Source of the DNA: Comamonadaceae bacterium UBA4962 | GTDB lineage: Bacteria > Pseudomonadota > Gammaproteobacteria > Burkholderiales > Burkholderiaceae_C | Length of the DNA: 64,000 nucleotides | NCBI GenBank assembly: GCA_002397315.1 | Contig: DHAE01000007.1 | Coordinates: forward strand, 598,842 to 662,841 | Direction: 5' to 3' | In this document: piece by piece, positions 8,301 through 18,008 of the stretch | Layout of the letters: each line of letters begins with the position of its first letter | How positions within the stretch are numbered: position 1 is the stretch's first letter | Position numbers and translations under genes: made by a program | Notes under the pieces: model-generated | The model's input: only the letters and a program-made list of their open reading frames with translations | What the model was told of the DNA's origin: nothing | Database searches by the model: none

Positions 8301-9314
8301 TCAGCGGCCGCCGGGCGTGTAGAGCTTGTCGAACTGGCCGCCGTCGTTGAAGTGCACCTTCTGCGCTTCGCCGAGCGAGCCGAAGTACTTGGCGACGGTG
8401 AACTGCTTGACCGGCTTGAACAGGTCGGCGTGCTTCTTCAGCACCGCTTCCGAGCGCGGGCGCAGCGCATGCTGGGCCGCGATCTCCTGGCCTTCGTCGG
8501 AATAGAGGTAGTCCAGATAGGCCTTGGCCAGATCGCCCGTGCCCTTCTTGGCGACGGTGCGCTCCACCACGGCCACCGGGTTCTCGGCCACCACGCTCAC
8601 GGAGGGGTAGACGGCATCGACCTTGCCCTTGCCGAACTCGCGCTCGATCGAGAGCACCTCGGATTCGAAGGTGATCAGCACGTCGCCCGTGTTGCGCTGC
8701 AGGAAGATGCTGGTCGCGTCGCGGCCGCCCTTGCCCAGCACCGGAACGTTCTTGTAGAGCTTGCCGACGAATTCTGCGGCCTGGGCGTCGGTGCCGCCCT
8801 TCTCGCGCACGGCGCCCCAGGCGGCCAGGTAGGCATAGCGGCCATTGCCACCGGTCTTGGGATTCACCACGACCACCTGCACGCCGGGCTTGACGAGGTC
8901 GTCCCAGTCCTTGATGTTCTTCGGGTTGCCCTTGCGCACCAGGAACAGCATGGTGGAGGTGGTGGGCGAGGCATCATGCGGGAATTTCTTCGCCCAGTCC
9001 TTGGCGACCACGCCGTTGCTCGCGAGGAAGTCGATGTCGGTGGTGGTGTTGAACGTGACCACGTCGGCCGCGAGGCCGTCGTTCACCGCGCGGGCCTGGG
9101 CGCTGGAACCGCCGTGGGCCTGGTCGATGCGCACGTCCTTGCCGGTGGTCTTCTTGTAGTGGGCGACGAAGGCCTGGTTGTAGTCCTTGTAGAACTCGCG
9201 CGCCACGTCGTACGAGACGTTGAGCAGCGTCGTGGTCTGTGCCGCTGCGGTGCCGGCGGTGGCGGCCAGGACCAGCGCGGCCAGGAGGGTCTTGAGTCTC
9301 GTCCGGGAATTCAT
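8301..9314 (-). CDS. sbp: periplasmic sulfate-binding protein
   Basis: Captures sulfate or thiosulfate in the periplasm and delivers it to CysT/CysW. The start MNSRTRLKTL gives 337 residues with a clear Sec signal peptide ending AAA-Q (cleavage near TAAAQ). The mature N-terminus LLNVSYDVAREFYKDYN and the KTGGNGRYAYLAAWG stretch are typical of Sbp/CysP. A longer frame begins 19 codons upstream but lacks a signal-peptide start. It is first in the sulfate import operon; an AT-rich block with a perfect palindrome lies 60-85 bases upstream. Sbp and CysP differ in anion preference, and I cannot tell them apart with certainty here. Confidence 0.93.
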   Translation of the reverse strand: MNSRTRLKTLLAALVLAATAGTAAAQTTTLLNVSYDVAREFYKDYNQAFVAHYKKTTGKDVRIDQAHGGSSAQARAVNDGLAADVVTFNTTTDIDFLASNGVVAKDWAKKFPHDASPTTSTMLFLVRKGNPKNIKDWDDLVKPGVQVVVVNPKTGGNGRYAYLAAWGAVREKGGTDAQAAEFVGKLYKNVPVLGKGGRDATSIFLQRNTGDVLITFESEVLSIEREFGKGKVDAVYPSVSVVAENPVAVVERTVAKKGTGDLAKAYLDYLYSDEGQEIAAQHALRPRSEAVLKKHADLFKPVKQFTVAKYFGSLGEAQKVHFNDGGQFDKLYTPGGR

Positions 9315-9376
9315 GTGCGTGTCGCCCAGGTTGTCATCGATGCAACCTATTGTGAACGCCGCCCCTTCCAACTCAA

Positions 9377-9399
9377 AAGAATAGATTCTTGTTAATTAA
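9377..9399 (-). promoter_or_regulatory. candidate operator/promoter of the sulfate import operon
   Basis: AAGAAT-AG-ATTCTT (9377-9390) is a perfect inverted repeat, directly next to TTAATTAA (9392-9399). This AT block stands out in a GC-rich region and lies 63 bases or more before the sbp start. CysB activation is expected for such operons, but the motif-to-CysB link is inference. Confidence 0.35.
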
Positions 9400-9445
9400 T
9401 CAGGAACGGGCATAAAGAAACCCGAGGCGGGGCTTGCAGGCCTGC

Positions 9446-10009
9446 TCAGGCCACCGAGCGCACGGACTCCGCGCCCGTGTCGGGATCGGTGAGCGAGTGC
9501 AGCAGCGCCCAGCCGAGCGGCCATTCCCCATGGCCGGAGTCGATATTGATGTGCCCTGCCTGCTGCAGCCGCACGAATTCGGAACCCCAGGCCCGGGCAT
9601 AGGCCCCAGCCAGGCGCACGGGGCAATACGGATCGTTGCTGCTGGCCACGAGGATGCTGCGGTAGGGCAGCGGCGCATAGGGAACAGGCGCGAAGTCGCT
9701 GAGCACCGCGCGCCGCTCCGGATCGGCCGGCGCCACCAGCAGCGCCCCTGCGACGCGGGCCTGGGCCTCGGGGCCCATGTGGGCGGACGCGATGCAGCCC
9801 AGGCTGTGGGCGACGAGAACGACCGGGTGCGGCGCTTCCAGCACGGTGCGCTCCAGCGTGCGGACCCAGGCCTCGCGCGACGGCGTGATCCAGTCGTCCT
9901 GCACCACGCGCACGGCGTTCGCAAGGCGCTCGGCCCAGAGGCTCTGCCAGTGGCCGGGCCCGGAATCCCGCCAGCCGGGCACCACGACGACGGAGGTTTC
10001 AACAGCCAT
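9446..10009 (-). CDS. RBBP9/YdeN-family serine hydrolase
   Basis: Small alpha/beta hydrolase of 187 residues. The hallmark N-terminus VVVVPGWRDSGPGHWQ and the nucleophile elbow HSLGC (Ser in GxSxG-like context VAHSLG) are present, as is the late acid/His region (SSNDPYC; QAGHINIDSGHGEWP). Physiological substrates of this family in bacteria are poorly known, so only a generic esterase-like activity can be stated. A GTG 15 bases upstream is an alternative start. It stands alone, reading towards sbp but on the same strand. Confidence 0.85.
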   Translation of the reverse strand: MAVETSVVVVPGWRDSGPGHWQSLWAERLANAVRVVQDDWITPSREAWVRTLERTVLEAPHPVVLVAHSLGCIASAHMGPEAQARVAGALLVAPADPERRAVLSDFAPVPYAPLPYRSILVASSNDPYCPVRLAGAYARAWGSEFVRLQQAGHINIDSGHGEWPLGWALLHSLTDPDTGAESVRSVA

Positions 10010-10179
10010 GGACGGCTCCGGCACCGGGATGGGCCCTGCAGCGATCAGGGTGGCGTGGACCGTCGTTCTGGGGGACTGTGGCTGCCATGGCGTCGCTCCT
10101 GTGCATGCACGAATGGAGCGATTCTGTTCAGCCGCCCTTAAAACCCCAACGAATATCTCGTTCTGAATTTATAAGAATC

Positions 10180-10902
10180 TCATCTGTTGCCGGCCTGGGC
10201 CGAGCGCCGGGCACTGCGCAGCAGAACGAAGATCTGCCACTGGGCCATCACCAGCGCGACGTAGGCGAACATTTCCGACCACTCCTCCATGACCACCGCA
10301 TGGTGGCCGAGCGACGTGGGCGCGGGAATACCGAGATGCCCCTCCGCATAGGTGCTCAGCACGCCGGCCAGCACCATCACGGCCAGTTCCGCCCAGACGA
10401 ACTTCGGCGAGCGCAGCAGCCGCAGTACGACGGCCAACGCCTCGGACTTCGCCGCCATCCAGCCGCACCACGCAATCACCAGCAGGGCCAGCGGAGCCAC
10501 CGCGGGCTTGTACCAAAGCGTGGCAGAGGAATAGGTGGGCCCGTCCTCTCCAAATCCCATGGGCGGCAGAAACGCGGCCCCCCAGCTCAGCTCCCGCGCG
10601 GCCATCAGGCACCACAGCGGAACCACGGCCACGGCAAGTCCCGTCAGCGCGGGGCACGTCCTGCCGTCCGCCGCAGTGCCCTGGCGTGCGACCGCGATCG
10701 CCATGGCTGCGCCACCCAGCAGAACCACCACCTGCAGGTTTTCCAGCCAGCCGTTCTCCCAGCCGACCGATGCCGGCAGACGGGCCGCCACCGAATAGCC
10801 GACTGCCAGTCCGAGCAGCATCAGCGCCAGCAGCCACCGGCGCCATCGGACGGCGCGCGCCGGAACGTGGAAAGTCAGGGAAGCGGGAGAAGCGGAATGC
10901 AT
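10180..10902 (-). CDS. polytopic membrane protein of unknown function with conserved-looking acidic motifs
   Basis: The 240-residue product has about six or seven hydrophobic segments, the first at about residues 22-42. Three acidic signatures sit near membrane edges: WENGWLENLQ (about 48-57), ARELSWG (about 101-107) and MEEWSEM (about 210-216). I recall unannotated bacterial membrane proteins with an ENG..E, E.SWG and EE..E trio, so this may belong to such a family; I cannot name it. Basic N- and C-termini suggest cytoplasmic ends. It is monocistronic, flanked by a hydrolase downstream and a LysR gene upstream, all on the minus strand. No signal peptide or enzymatic motif was seen. Confidence 0.75.
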   Translation of the reverse strand: MHSASPASLTFHVPARAVRWRRWLLALMLLGLAVGYSVAARLPASVGWENGWLENLQVVVLLGGAAMAIAVARQGTAADGRTCPALTGLAVAVVPLWCLMAARELSWGAAFLPPMGFGEDGPTYSSATLWYKPAVAPLALLVIAWCGWMAAKSEALAVVLRLLRSPKFVWAELAVMVLAGVLSTYAEGHLGIPAPTSLGHHAVVMEEWSEMFAYVALVMAQWQIFVLLRSARRSAQAGNR

Positions 10903-11109
10903 GGACGGAGCGGTACGGCGGTTGGATGCCTTCGAGGAAAGCGGGAAAGCGCTGTCTTACGCACGGCACACGGGTGCTGCGGCGACACGGCAACGTACCT
11001 TGGAGGGGGCTGCGGGCGCAAAGTGAAACCGAATGGTCGGAGAAAAACCTCCCGGTCACTCCCATCAGTCTACGCCGATTGTGTAAACGGTATGTATTCG
11101 CGCTCCTAT

Positions 11110-12048
11110 TCACGTGGACAGGCGTGTGGCCCCTCGCCGGCAAACGACATCGCCATGGCCGGGCACGGTCTCCCCCAGGAAATCCAGGAAACGGCGCACT
11201 GCGGGCGCGAGCCCGCGCCGGGAAGGGAACACCGCATGCACGACACCCTGCGGCGTGGACCACCCGGGCAACAGCCGCACGAGGCGGCCTTCATGCAGTT
11301 CTGCCTGGCACATATAGTCGGGCAGCCAGCACATGCCGGTGCCGGCCAAGGCGGCGAATTTGAGGGTGAGGAGATCGTCCGCCACGTAGCGCGGCGCCAG
11401 CTGCACGGTCGCTTCGCGGCCGTCGGGCCCGACCAGGCGCAAGTGGGTGCGACCCTCCGCCGCCGACATGGCCAGACTGTCGAGCCGCGCCAGATCGTCG
11501 AGCGTGGCCGGCGTGCCCTGGCGCTCCAGCAGCGCGGGGCTCGCCACCAGCACCTGCCGTGCGTCGTCGAGCCGCTTCACCACCATGCTGCCGCTGTCGT
11601 CCAGGCTGGCGCGCACCCGCAAGGCCACGTCCACGCCCTCCTCCAGCAGATCGACGGCGCGGTTGGTCACCTGCATCTCGACGCGCACCGCCGGATGGCG
11701 CTCCAGGAAGAGCGGCATCAGTTCGCCCAGCACCGTCTGCGCGAGCGTCACGGGACAACTCACCCGCACCGTGCCGCGGGGCTCGGTCTGCACCTGCGCC
11801 ACCGTATCGGCGGCGGCCTGGGCGGCCTCGCGCATCGCCTGGCAATGCCGCAGGTACGACTCGCCCACTTCGGTCAGGGACAGCTTGCGGGTGGTGCGCT
11901 GCAGCAGGCGCACGCCCAATTGCGCCTCCAGCTCCGACACGCGGCGCGACAGCCGCGACTTCGGGATGCCCAGGGCGCGTCCGGCCGCCGCGAAGCCGCC
12001 CCGCTCCACCACCTCGGCAAAGTACAGCATGTCGTTCAGGTCCTGCAT
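11110..12048 (-). CDS. LysR-family transcriptional regulator
   Basis: Regulator of 312 residues with an N-terminal winged HTH (FAAAGRALGIPKSRLSRRVSE at about 18-38) and a LysR substrate-binding domain. It belongs to the subgroup that usually controls quinone reductase or azoreductase genes. The start at 12048 (MQDLNDMLYFAEVVE) is set by GGAGG five bases upstream; the in-frame ATG at 12060 overlaps that ribosome site. It is divergent from azoR with a shared inverted repeat, so regulation of azoR and of itself is the obvious inference. The effector is unknown, possibly a quinone or other electrophile. Confidence 0.9.
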   Translation of the reverse strand: MQDLNDMLYFAEVVERGGFAAAGRALGIPKSRLSRRVSELEAQLGVRLLQRTTRKLSLTEVGESYLRHCQAMREAAQAAADTVAQVQTEPRGTVRVSCPVTLAQTVLGELMPLFLERHPAVRVEMQVTNRAVDLLEEGVDVALRVRASLDDSGSMVVKRLDDARQVLVASPALLERQGTPATLDDLARLDSLAMSAAEGRTHLRLVGPDGREATVQLAPRYVADDLLTLKFAALAGTGMCWLPDYMCQAELHEGRLVRLLPGWSTPQGVVHAVFPSRRGLAPAVRRFLDFLGETVPGHGDVVCRRGATRLST

Positions 12049-12061
12049 GCAAGCCTCCATC

Positions 12062-12077
12062 GTTCCAATTCTGGAAC
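12062..12077. promoter_or_regulatory. candidate LysR operator, GTTCCA-4-TGGAAC inverted repeat
   Basis: Perfect six-base arms (12062-12067 and 12072-12077) around ATTC in the divergent LysR/azoR region, just before the LysR start. A near-identical element occurs at 21516-21532. Position and symmetry fit an autoregulatory LysR site. Confidence 0.45.
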
Positions 12078-12173
12078 AATCTATCGCAGCCGAGGCGGGT
12101 TATCAAGAGATCATCGTCGCCGCACAATCCAATCAACGCCACACGACGTGGCCTTTCAACCCAGGAGAATTCC

Positions 12174-12821
12174 ATGCAAGTGCTGCACATCGACTCGGCC
12201 ATCACCGGAGCCGCCTCCGTTTCCCGCCAGCTCACCGCCCAGACCGTGGCGGCCTGGGTCGCGGCCCATCCCGGCGCGCAGGTGCAGTACCTCGATCTGG
12301 TGGCGCAAGCCCCCGGCCACTTCACCATGGACGCCATGGCGCCGCGCACCGGCCAGACCGAGGCTTTAAGCGATGCCCAGCGGCATGAAAACGCCGTGTC
12401 GGAGCGGCTGGTGAGCCAGTTCCTCGCAGCCGACGTGGTGGTGGTGGGTGCGCCGTTCTACAACTTCGGCATTCCGTCGCAGCTCAAGGCCTGGATCGAC
12501 CGCATCGCGCAGCCGGGCCGCACGTTCCGCTACACGGCGAACGGCCCCGAAGGGCTCGCCCAGGGCAAGACGGTGATCGTGGCCTCCTCGCGCGGCGGCG
12601 TGTACTCCACCAGCGAAGGCGGCCGTGCCCTGGAGCACCAGGAGAGCTACCTGCAGACCGTGTTCGGCTTCTTCGGCATCACCGACGTGCGTTTCGTGCG
12701 GGCCGAAGGGGTGGCGATGGGCCCCGACGCCCGCGCGAAGGCGCTCGCCAGCGCGGAAGCCGACATCCAGGCGCACGTGTCGGCCTCCATCCCGGCCGCT
12801 GCGGTAGCCGAAGCGGCCTGA
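12174..12821 (+). CDS. azoR: FMN-dependent NADH-azoreductase
   Basis: Flavodoxin-fold enzyme that reduces azo dyes and quinones with NADH; it probably serves in quinone and thiol-stress defence. The 215-residue protein has the N-terminal flavin phosphate loop (HIDSAITGAASVSRQLT), the APFYNFGIPSQLKAWIDRI stretch that contacts flavin, and SSRGGVYS, all typical of AzoR/AcpD. The start ATG is preceded by AGGAG seven bases upstream. The LysR gene is divergent; the next gene (FMN reductase) converges on it. Confidence 0.93.
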   Translation: MQVLHIDSAITGAASVSRQLTAQTVAAWVAAHPGAQVQYLDLVAQAPGHFTMDAMAPRTGQTEALSDAQRHENAVSERLVSQFLAADVVVVGAPFYNFGIPSQLKAWIDRIAQPGRTFRYTANGPEGLAQGKTVIVASSRGGVYSTSEGGRALEHQESYLQTVFGFFGITDVRFVRAEGVAMGPDARAKALASAEADIQAHVSASIPAAAVAEAA

Positions 12822-12835
12822 ACGGCAAGCGCCCC

Positions 12836-12862
12836 GCCCGGCGGCAGCGGCAGCCACCGGGC
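12836..12862. terminator. candidate terminator between azoR and the FMN reductase gene
   Basis: GCCCGG (12836-12841) and CCGGGC (12857-12862) with a 15-base loop in a 52-base convergent gap. The stem is short and no T-run follows. Confidence 0.25.
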
Positions 12863-12873
12863 TCCGCAGCGCA

Positions 12874-13428
12874 TCAGGCCTGCGCGTGGCGGCGCACCCA
12901 GGCCGCGTACTTGTCCATCCAGGTCTGCACGAACTGGCGGCTGGACTCGCCGATGTTGCCGTCATCGTCGAACAGGCCGTCCTTGGCCTGGATGAACGCC
13001 TCGGGCTGGCCCAGGGTGGGCACGTCGAGGTAGGCCAGGATGTTGCGCAGGTGCTGCTGCGCAAGCGCGGTGCCGATGGCGCCGATCGACACGCCGATCA
13101 CGCCGCCCGGCTTGCCGCCCCACACGCTCTGCCCGTAGGGACGGGAGGCATGGTCGATCGCGTTCTTGAGAACGCCCGGGACCGAACGGTTGTATTCCGG
13201 CGTGACGAACAGCAGGCCCTGCGCCTTGGAGATGTCCGACTTCAGGCGCCGCACGGGCTCGCTCTGGTGGTCGTCCTCGTCCTGGTTGTAGAGCGGCAGA
13301 TCGTCGATGCGCACCTGTACCAGCGTGAAATCGGGCGGCGCCAGTCGGGCCAGGGCGTCGGCCATGCGGCGGTTGAACGAATCCTTGCGCAGGCTGCCCA
13401 CGAAGACGGCGATGGTGTATTGGCTCAC
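12874..13428 (-). CDS. NADPH-dependent FMN reductase
   Basis: A 184-residue flavodoxin-like oxidoreductase of the ChrR/ArsH/SsuE-related group. The phosphate-binding loop VGSLRKDSFNRRMADAL is at about residues 9-25 and the flavin-contacting TPEYNRSVPGVLKNAIDHASRP segment is complete. Members reduce FMN, quinones or chromate; the substrate here is not determinable. The GTG start at 13428 is chosen because AAAGGAG lies six bases upstream; the longer open frame to 13554 has no good ribosome site and a non-conserved, Arg-rich N-terminus. It converges on azoR, another flavodoxin-fold enzyme. Confidence 0.9.
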   Translation of the reverse strand: MSQYTIAVFVGSLRKDSFNRRMADALARLAPPDFTLVQVRIDDLPLYNQDEDDHQSEPVRRLKSDISKAQGLLFVTPEYNRSVPGVLKNAIDHASRPYGQSVWGGKPGGVIGVSIGAIGTALAQQHLRNILAYLDVPTLGQPEAFIQAKDGLFDDDGNIGESSRQFVQTWMDKYAAWVRRHAQA

Positions 13429-13615
13429 GGAAACTCCTTTGGCGGGAATGGAGGGGGAAGGCACGCAGACGGCGGCGCCGCGCTGCGCGACAGGCGGCCA
13501 TGATCTCCTCCCACGGTGGAGCCGGTTGTCAGGCAAGCGCGCATTCGGCGGCACCGTCGCGCCTCCGGCCCGCCCGCCCCGGCAAGGAAGCGGCCCGCGG
13601 GCCGGCCCGTGCCCC

Positions 13616-14554
13616 TCAGACCCCTGCCCCGCGGGGCGCCTCCTGCCCCGCGGCGCTCTCGCGTGCCGTGGCCTGCGTGATATGCGCGCCGGCCGGCACG
13701 TCCGACGTGACCCACACGTTGCCGCCGATGACCGCGCCGCGCCCGAGCGTCACGCGGCCCAGGATGGTCGCGCCCGCGTAGATCACCACGCCGTCCTCCA
13801 CGATCGGATGGCGGGCGAGGCCCTTCTTCAGCCGCCCGTCGGCGTCGGACGGGAACCGCTTGGCGCCGAGCGTCACGGCCTGGTAGAGCCGCACCTGCTC
13901 GCCGATCACCGCGGTTTCGCCGATCACCACGCCGGTGCCGTGGTCGATGAAGAAACCCGCGCCGATGCGCGCGCCCGGATGGATGTCGATGCCGGTCTGC
14001 GCGTGCGCCAGTTCGGACACCATGCGCGCCAGCAGGGGCAGTTCCAGCCCGTACAGCACGTGGGCGAGACGGTGGTGGATCATCGCCAGCACCCCGGGAT
14101 AGCAGAGCAGCACCTCGTCCACGCTGCGCGCGGCAGGGTCGCCGTGGAAGGCCGCGAGTACGTCGGAATCCAGCAGGCGGCGGATGCCCGGCAGGGTGCC
14201 GGCAAAGCTGCGCGCGGCCTCCAGGGCGGTGGCCGCCGTCTGCTCCGGCGCGGGGTGCGCCCCGGTGCGACGGGCCACGTGCCGCAATTCGAGCACGATC
14301 TGGCCGTGCAGCGCCTGCAGCGCGGCATCGAGCTCATGGGCGACGAAAATGTCTTCGCTCTCGGGGCGCAGGTCGTGCGGCCCGAGGCGCAACGGAAACA
14401 GAGCGCCCTTGAGCTGTTCCACGATGCGCGCGACGGCGTCGCGCGAGGGAAACTCGCGGCCGGCGGGTTCCTGCTCGCGGTTCTGCGCCCTGCGCCACTC
14501 GCTGCGGGCGGCGTGGAGCTGGCGGCCGAGGCCGGCGATGTCGAAAGTGGCCAT
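13616..14554 (-). CDS. cysE: serine O-acetyltransferase (EpsC-type)
   Basis: Makes O-acetylserine from serine and acetyl-CoA, the committed step of cysteine synthesis. The 312-residue protein has a helical N-terminal domain (1-185) and a left-handed beta-helix of hexapeptide repeats (about 190-290). The catalytic region GIDIHPGARIGAGFFIDHGTG contains the expected His/Asp residues, and GETAVIG, GAKRFP and GGNVWV follow. The length and sequence resemble the EpsC subgroup more than the short enterobacterial CysE. It sits next to the methionine uptake genes; its partner CysK is encoded near 57 kb. Confidence 0.92.
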   Translation of the reverse strand: MATFDIAGLGRQLHAARSEWRRAQNREQEPAGREFPSRDAVARIVEQLKGALFPLRLGPHDLRPESEDIFVAHELDAALQALHGQIVLELRHVARRTGAHPAPEQTAATALEAARSFAGTLPGIRRLLDSDVLAAFHGDPAARSVDEVLLCYPGVLAMIHHRLAHVLYGLELPLLARMVSELAHAQTGIDIHPGARIGAGFFIDHGTGVVIGETAVIGEQVRLYQAVTLGAKRFPSDADGRLKKGLARHPIVEDGVVIYAGATILGRVTLGRGAVIGGNVWVTSDVPAGAHITQATARESAAGQEAPRGAGV

Positions 14555-14692
14555 GGGTGTTCTCCGGGTCGCTCCGGGCCACGGACCGGTTCAGTCGGGT
14601 GGCGGATGCGTGAACCATCGTAGCCGCACGGGCGCGGGCGTGCCGGCCACGGGGCATCGGGCCCGGGAGGCCGTGCGCAAGCCCAGTGCGTC

Positions 14693-14714
14693 GGGGCCGG
14701 AAACGCCCGGCCCC
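14693..14714 (-). terminator. candidate terminator hairpin after metQ
   Basis: Perfect eight-base stem GGGGCCGG (14693-14700) and CCGGCCCC (14707-14714) with a six-base loop, starting 12 bases past the metQ stop. The stem is strong and GC-rich, without a U-tract. Confidence 0.4.
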
Positions 14715-14725
14715 TCGGATGCCGC

Positions 14726-15523
<798 letters not shown>

Positions 15524-15615
15524 AGGGTATTACCTTTGGGGAGAGAGGCAGCGATGGTATCGGCCGACGGCTGCGGGTTCAAAGAATCAATCGTCATTTT
15601 CTAAGCTGCGAAAGC

Positions 15616-17208
15616 TTATGAAGCGCGGAGCGCGAGCGCACCGGAGTCGCCGAGCTTGAAGACGCTCACGACCTCCGCCAGATGGGCCGCCTGCTGTTCC
15701 AGGCCGCGGGCGGCCGCTGCGCCCTGCTCCACCATCGCGGCGTTCTGGCGGGTGGATTGGTCCAGTTCCGCCACGGCCGAGCCCACCGAAGCGATCCCGC
15801 CGGTCTGCTGGCCGGTGGACGCGCTGATCTCGGCGATGAGCTGGGCCACGCGCTCCACCTCGCCCACGATGTCGGCCATGCTCGACCCTGCCTCCGCGGC
15901 GAGGCGAGAGCCTTCGCCCACGCGCGACACGCTGTCGTCGATCAGCGCCTTGATTTCCCGCGCGGCCGTGGCGCTGCGCTGCGCCAGGCTGCGCACCTCG
16001 CTGGCGACCACCGCGAATCCGCGCCCCTGCTCGCCCGCCCGCGCGGCTTCCACGGCGGCATTGAGCGCGAGGATGTTGGTCTGGAAGGCGATGCCGTCGA
16101 TCACGCCGATGATGTCGGCGATGCGGCTGGAGCTTTCGGTGATCGCATTCATGGTGGCCACCACCTGGTCCACCACCGCACCGCCCTTGCCCGCCGCGGA
16201 ACTGGCCGAGCCTGCGAGCTGGGCCGCCTGCTGTGCGGATTCGGCATTGCTGTTCACCGAGAGCGTCATGCGGTCCATCGAGGCGGTCGTCTGGGCCAGG
16301 TGCTGTGCCTGCGCCTCGGTGCGCTGCAGCAGCCCGGCATTGCCTTCGGCGATCTCCAGCGAGCCGCGCGCCATCGATTCGGAGGCGTTGCGCACCCGAG
16401 CCACGACCGCCGCCAGGTTGTGCTGCATACTGCCCAGCGAGGCGAGCACGCTGCCGGCGCGCGCCGCGCCCGCGCCCGGCACGGGGCCCAGATCGCCGGA
16501 GGCCACGCGGTGCGCCACTTCCGCGAGGGCCTGGGGTTCGGCACCCAGCTGGTCGAGCAGGCTGCGCGACACGGCCCACGCCACCAGCACGCTCACGGCC
16601 ACGGCCAGTACCAGCGCCGAGAGCATCACCGCGCGGAACCCGCTCGCTTCCCGTATCGCGGTGGCGTTCTCCGTCTGGATGCGCTTTTCCTCGAAGTCGA
16701 TCAGCCGGTTGATGGAGGCCAGCCACTGGACGTACTGGGGCTTGGCCTCGTTCCAGAGCAGCGTGCGCGCCGTGGCGTCGTCCGTGCCGGCCAGCGCCAC
16801 GATGCGCTGCGTCGTCGCCACGGCCTGCGCCTCGGCGCGGCGGATGTCCGCATACAGGCTGGCGAGTTCCGGCGCGGCGCCCGGCTGGCCGATGATCTTC
16901 TCCAGGGGCGCCGCGGATTGCGCGTAGAACGCCGCCAGCGAAGCGATCACCTCCACCTCGTGCTGGCGCTGCTGCGGGGTGGTCGAGAGCACCACGTCGC
17001 GCACGGCGATGGAACGGTCGTGCGCGGAGCCGCGGAAGTTGATGGCGTACCGCTGGATCGGCACGTGCTCGGTAGCGTTGGCGCCCAGCGCACCGTCGAT
17101 CGCATAGACCTTGAACAGCGCGATGACCACCACCACCACCAGTAACCCCACGACCAGACCGAAAGCAGCGGCCAGACGCCTGGCCACCGTCATGCGAGAG
17201 AACCCCAT
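15616..17208 (-). CDS. methyl-accepting chemotaxis protein
   Basis: Inner-membrane chemoreceptor of 530 residues. TM1 is at about residues 13-33; a periplasmic four-helix-type sensor follows (about 34-187); TM2 is at about 190-212 and is followed by a HAMP-like region. The conserved signalling tip DGIAFQTNILALNAAVEAARAGEQGRGFAVVASEVRSLAQRS contacts CheA/CheW. The start MGFSRMTVARRL was chosen because the 24 upstream residues are not receptor-like. It lies between metI (130 bases upstream) and metQ (downstream) on the same strand, which raises the possibility that the receptor senses methionine, directly or through MetQ. No pentapeptide tether for CheR was seen at the C-terminus. Confidence 0.93.
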   Translation of the reverse strand: MGFSRMTVARRLAAAFGLVVGLLVVVVVIALFKVYAIDGALGANATEHVPIQRYAINFRGSAHDRSIAVRDVVLSTTPQQRQHEVEVIASLAAFYAQSAAPLEKIIGQPGAAPELASLYADIRRAEAQAVATTQRIVALAGTDDATARTLLWNEAKPQYVQWLASINRLIDFEEKRIQTENATAIREASGFRAVMLSALVLAVAVSVLVAWAVSRSLLDQLGAEPQALAEVAHRVASGDLGPVPGAGAARAGSVLASLGSMQHNLAAVVARVRNASESMARGSLEIAEGNAGLLQRTEAQAQHLAQTTASMDRMTLSVNSNAESAQQAAQLAGSASSAAGKGGAVVDQVVATMNAITESSSRIADIIGVIDGIAFQTNILALNAAVEAARAGEQGRGFAVVASEVRSLAQRSATAAREIKALIDDSVSRVGEGSRLAAEAGSSMADIVGEVERVAQLIAEISASTGQQTGGIASVGSAVAELDQSTRQNAAMVEQGAAAARGLEQQAAHLAEVVSVFKLGDSGALALRAS

Positions 17209-17338
17209 TGAGCGCACCCCACCGTGTAAATAAATGTGACACGATCTTACGTGCGCCGCCACGTTCGCGCGGTAGGACACTGCCTATGTGCGCGATCCGA
17301 AAGGACTATCGCGCCGTCCGTCCCAGCGGCCAGGGATT

Positions 17339-18004
17339 TCAGCGGTGGCTCAGCCGGCGCACCGCCCAGTCGCCCAGGCTCTGCACGGCCTGCACGAAGA
17401 AGATCAACACCACCACCACGGCCAGCATGATGTCGGGCAGGAAGCGCTGGTAGCCGTAGCGGATGCCCAGGTCGCCCAGCCCGCCGCCGCCGATCGCGCC
17501 CGCCATCGCGGAGTAGCCGGTCAGGCTCACGAAGGTGATGGTGAGGCCCGCGACGATGCCGGGCAGCGCCTCGGGCAGCAGCACCTTCCAGACGATCTGC
17601 CCGGTGGTGGCGCCCATGGCCTGGGCGGCCTCGATGAGGCCGTTGTCCACCTCGCGCAGCGAGGCCTCCACCAGCCGCGCCACGAACGGTGCGGCGGCGA
17701 TGGTGAGCGGCACCACGGCGGCAGCGGTGCCGATCGAAGAACCCGTGATGAAGCGCGTGAACGGGATGATCGCCACCAGCAGGATGATGAACGGCGTGGA
17801 GCGCACGGCGTTCACGATCCAGCCCACGGTCTTGTTGACCACGCCGTTTTCCAGCACGCCGCCCTGGTCGGTGAGCCGCAGGAACACGCCCAGGGGAATG
17901 CCGATCAGCGCGCCGACCACGCCCGAGATGCCCACCATGATGAGCGTCTCCCACAGCGAAGTGGCGAACAGCTCCAGCATCATTTCCGAAAAATTCTCGA
18001 ACAT
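17339..18004 (-). CDS. metI: methionine ABC transporter permease
   Basis: Membrane channel of the MetNIQ importer. The 221-residue protein has five predicted membrane segments and the coupling loop EAAQAMGATTGQIVWKVLLPEALPG that docks onto MetN. The start MFENFSEMMLELFATS was chosen; it lies four bases after the metN stop, so the two genes are tightly coupled. The C-terminus ends RRLSHR. Confidence 0.93.
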   Translation of the reverse strand: MFENFSEMMLELFATSLWETLIMVGISGVVGALIGIPLGVFLRLTDQGGVLENGVVNKTVGWIVNAVRSTPFIILLVAIIPFTRFITGSSIGTAAAVVPLTIAAAPFVARLVEASLREVDNGLIEAAQAMGATTGQIVWKVLLPEALPGIVAGLTITFVSLTGYSAMAGAIGGGGLGDLGIRYGYQRFLPDIMLAVVVVLIFFVQAVQSLGDWAVRRLSHR

Positions 18005-18008
18005 CGCG

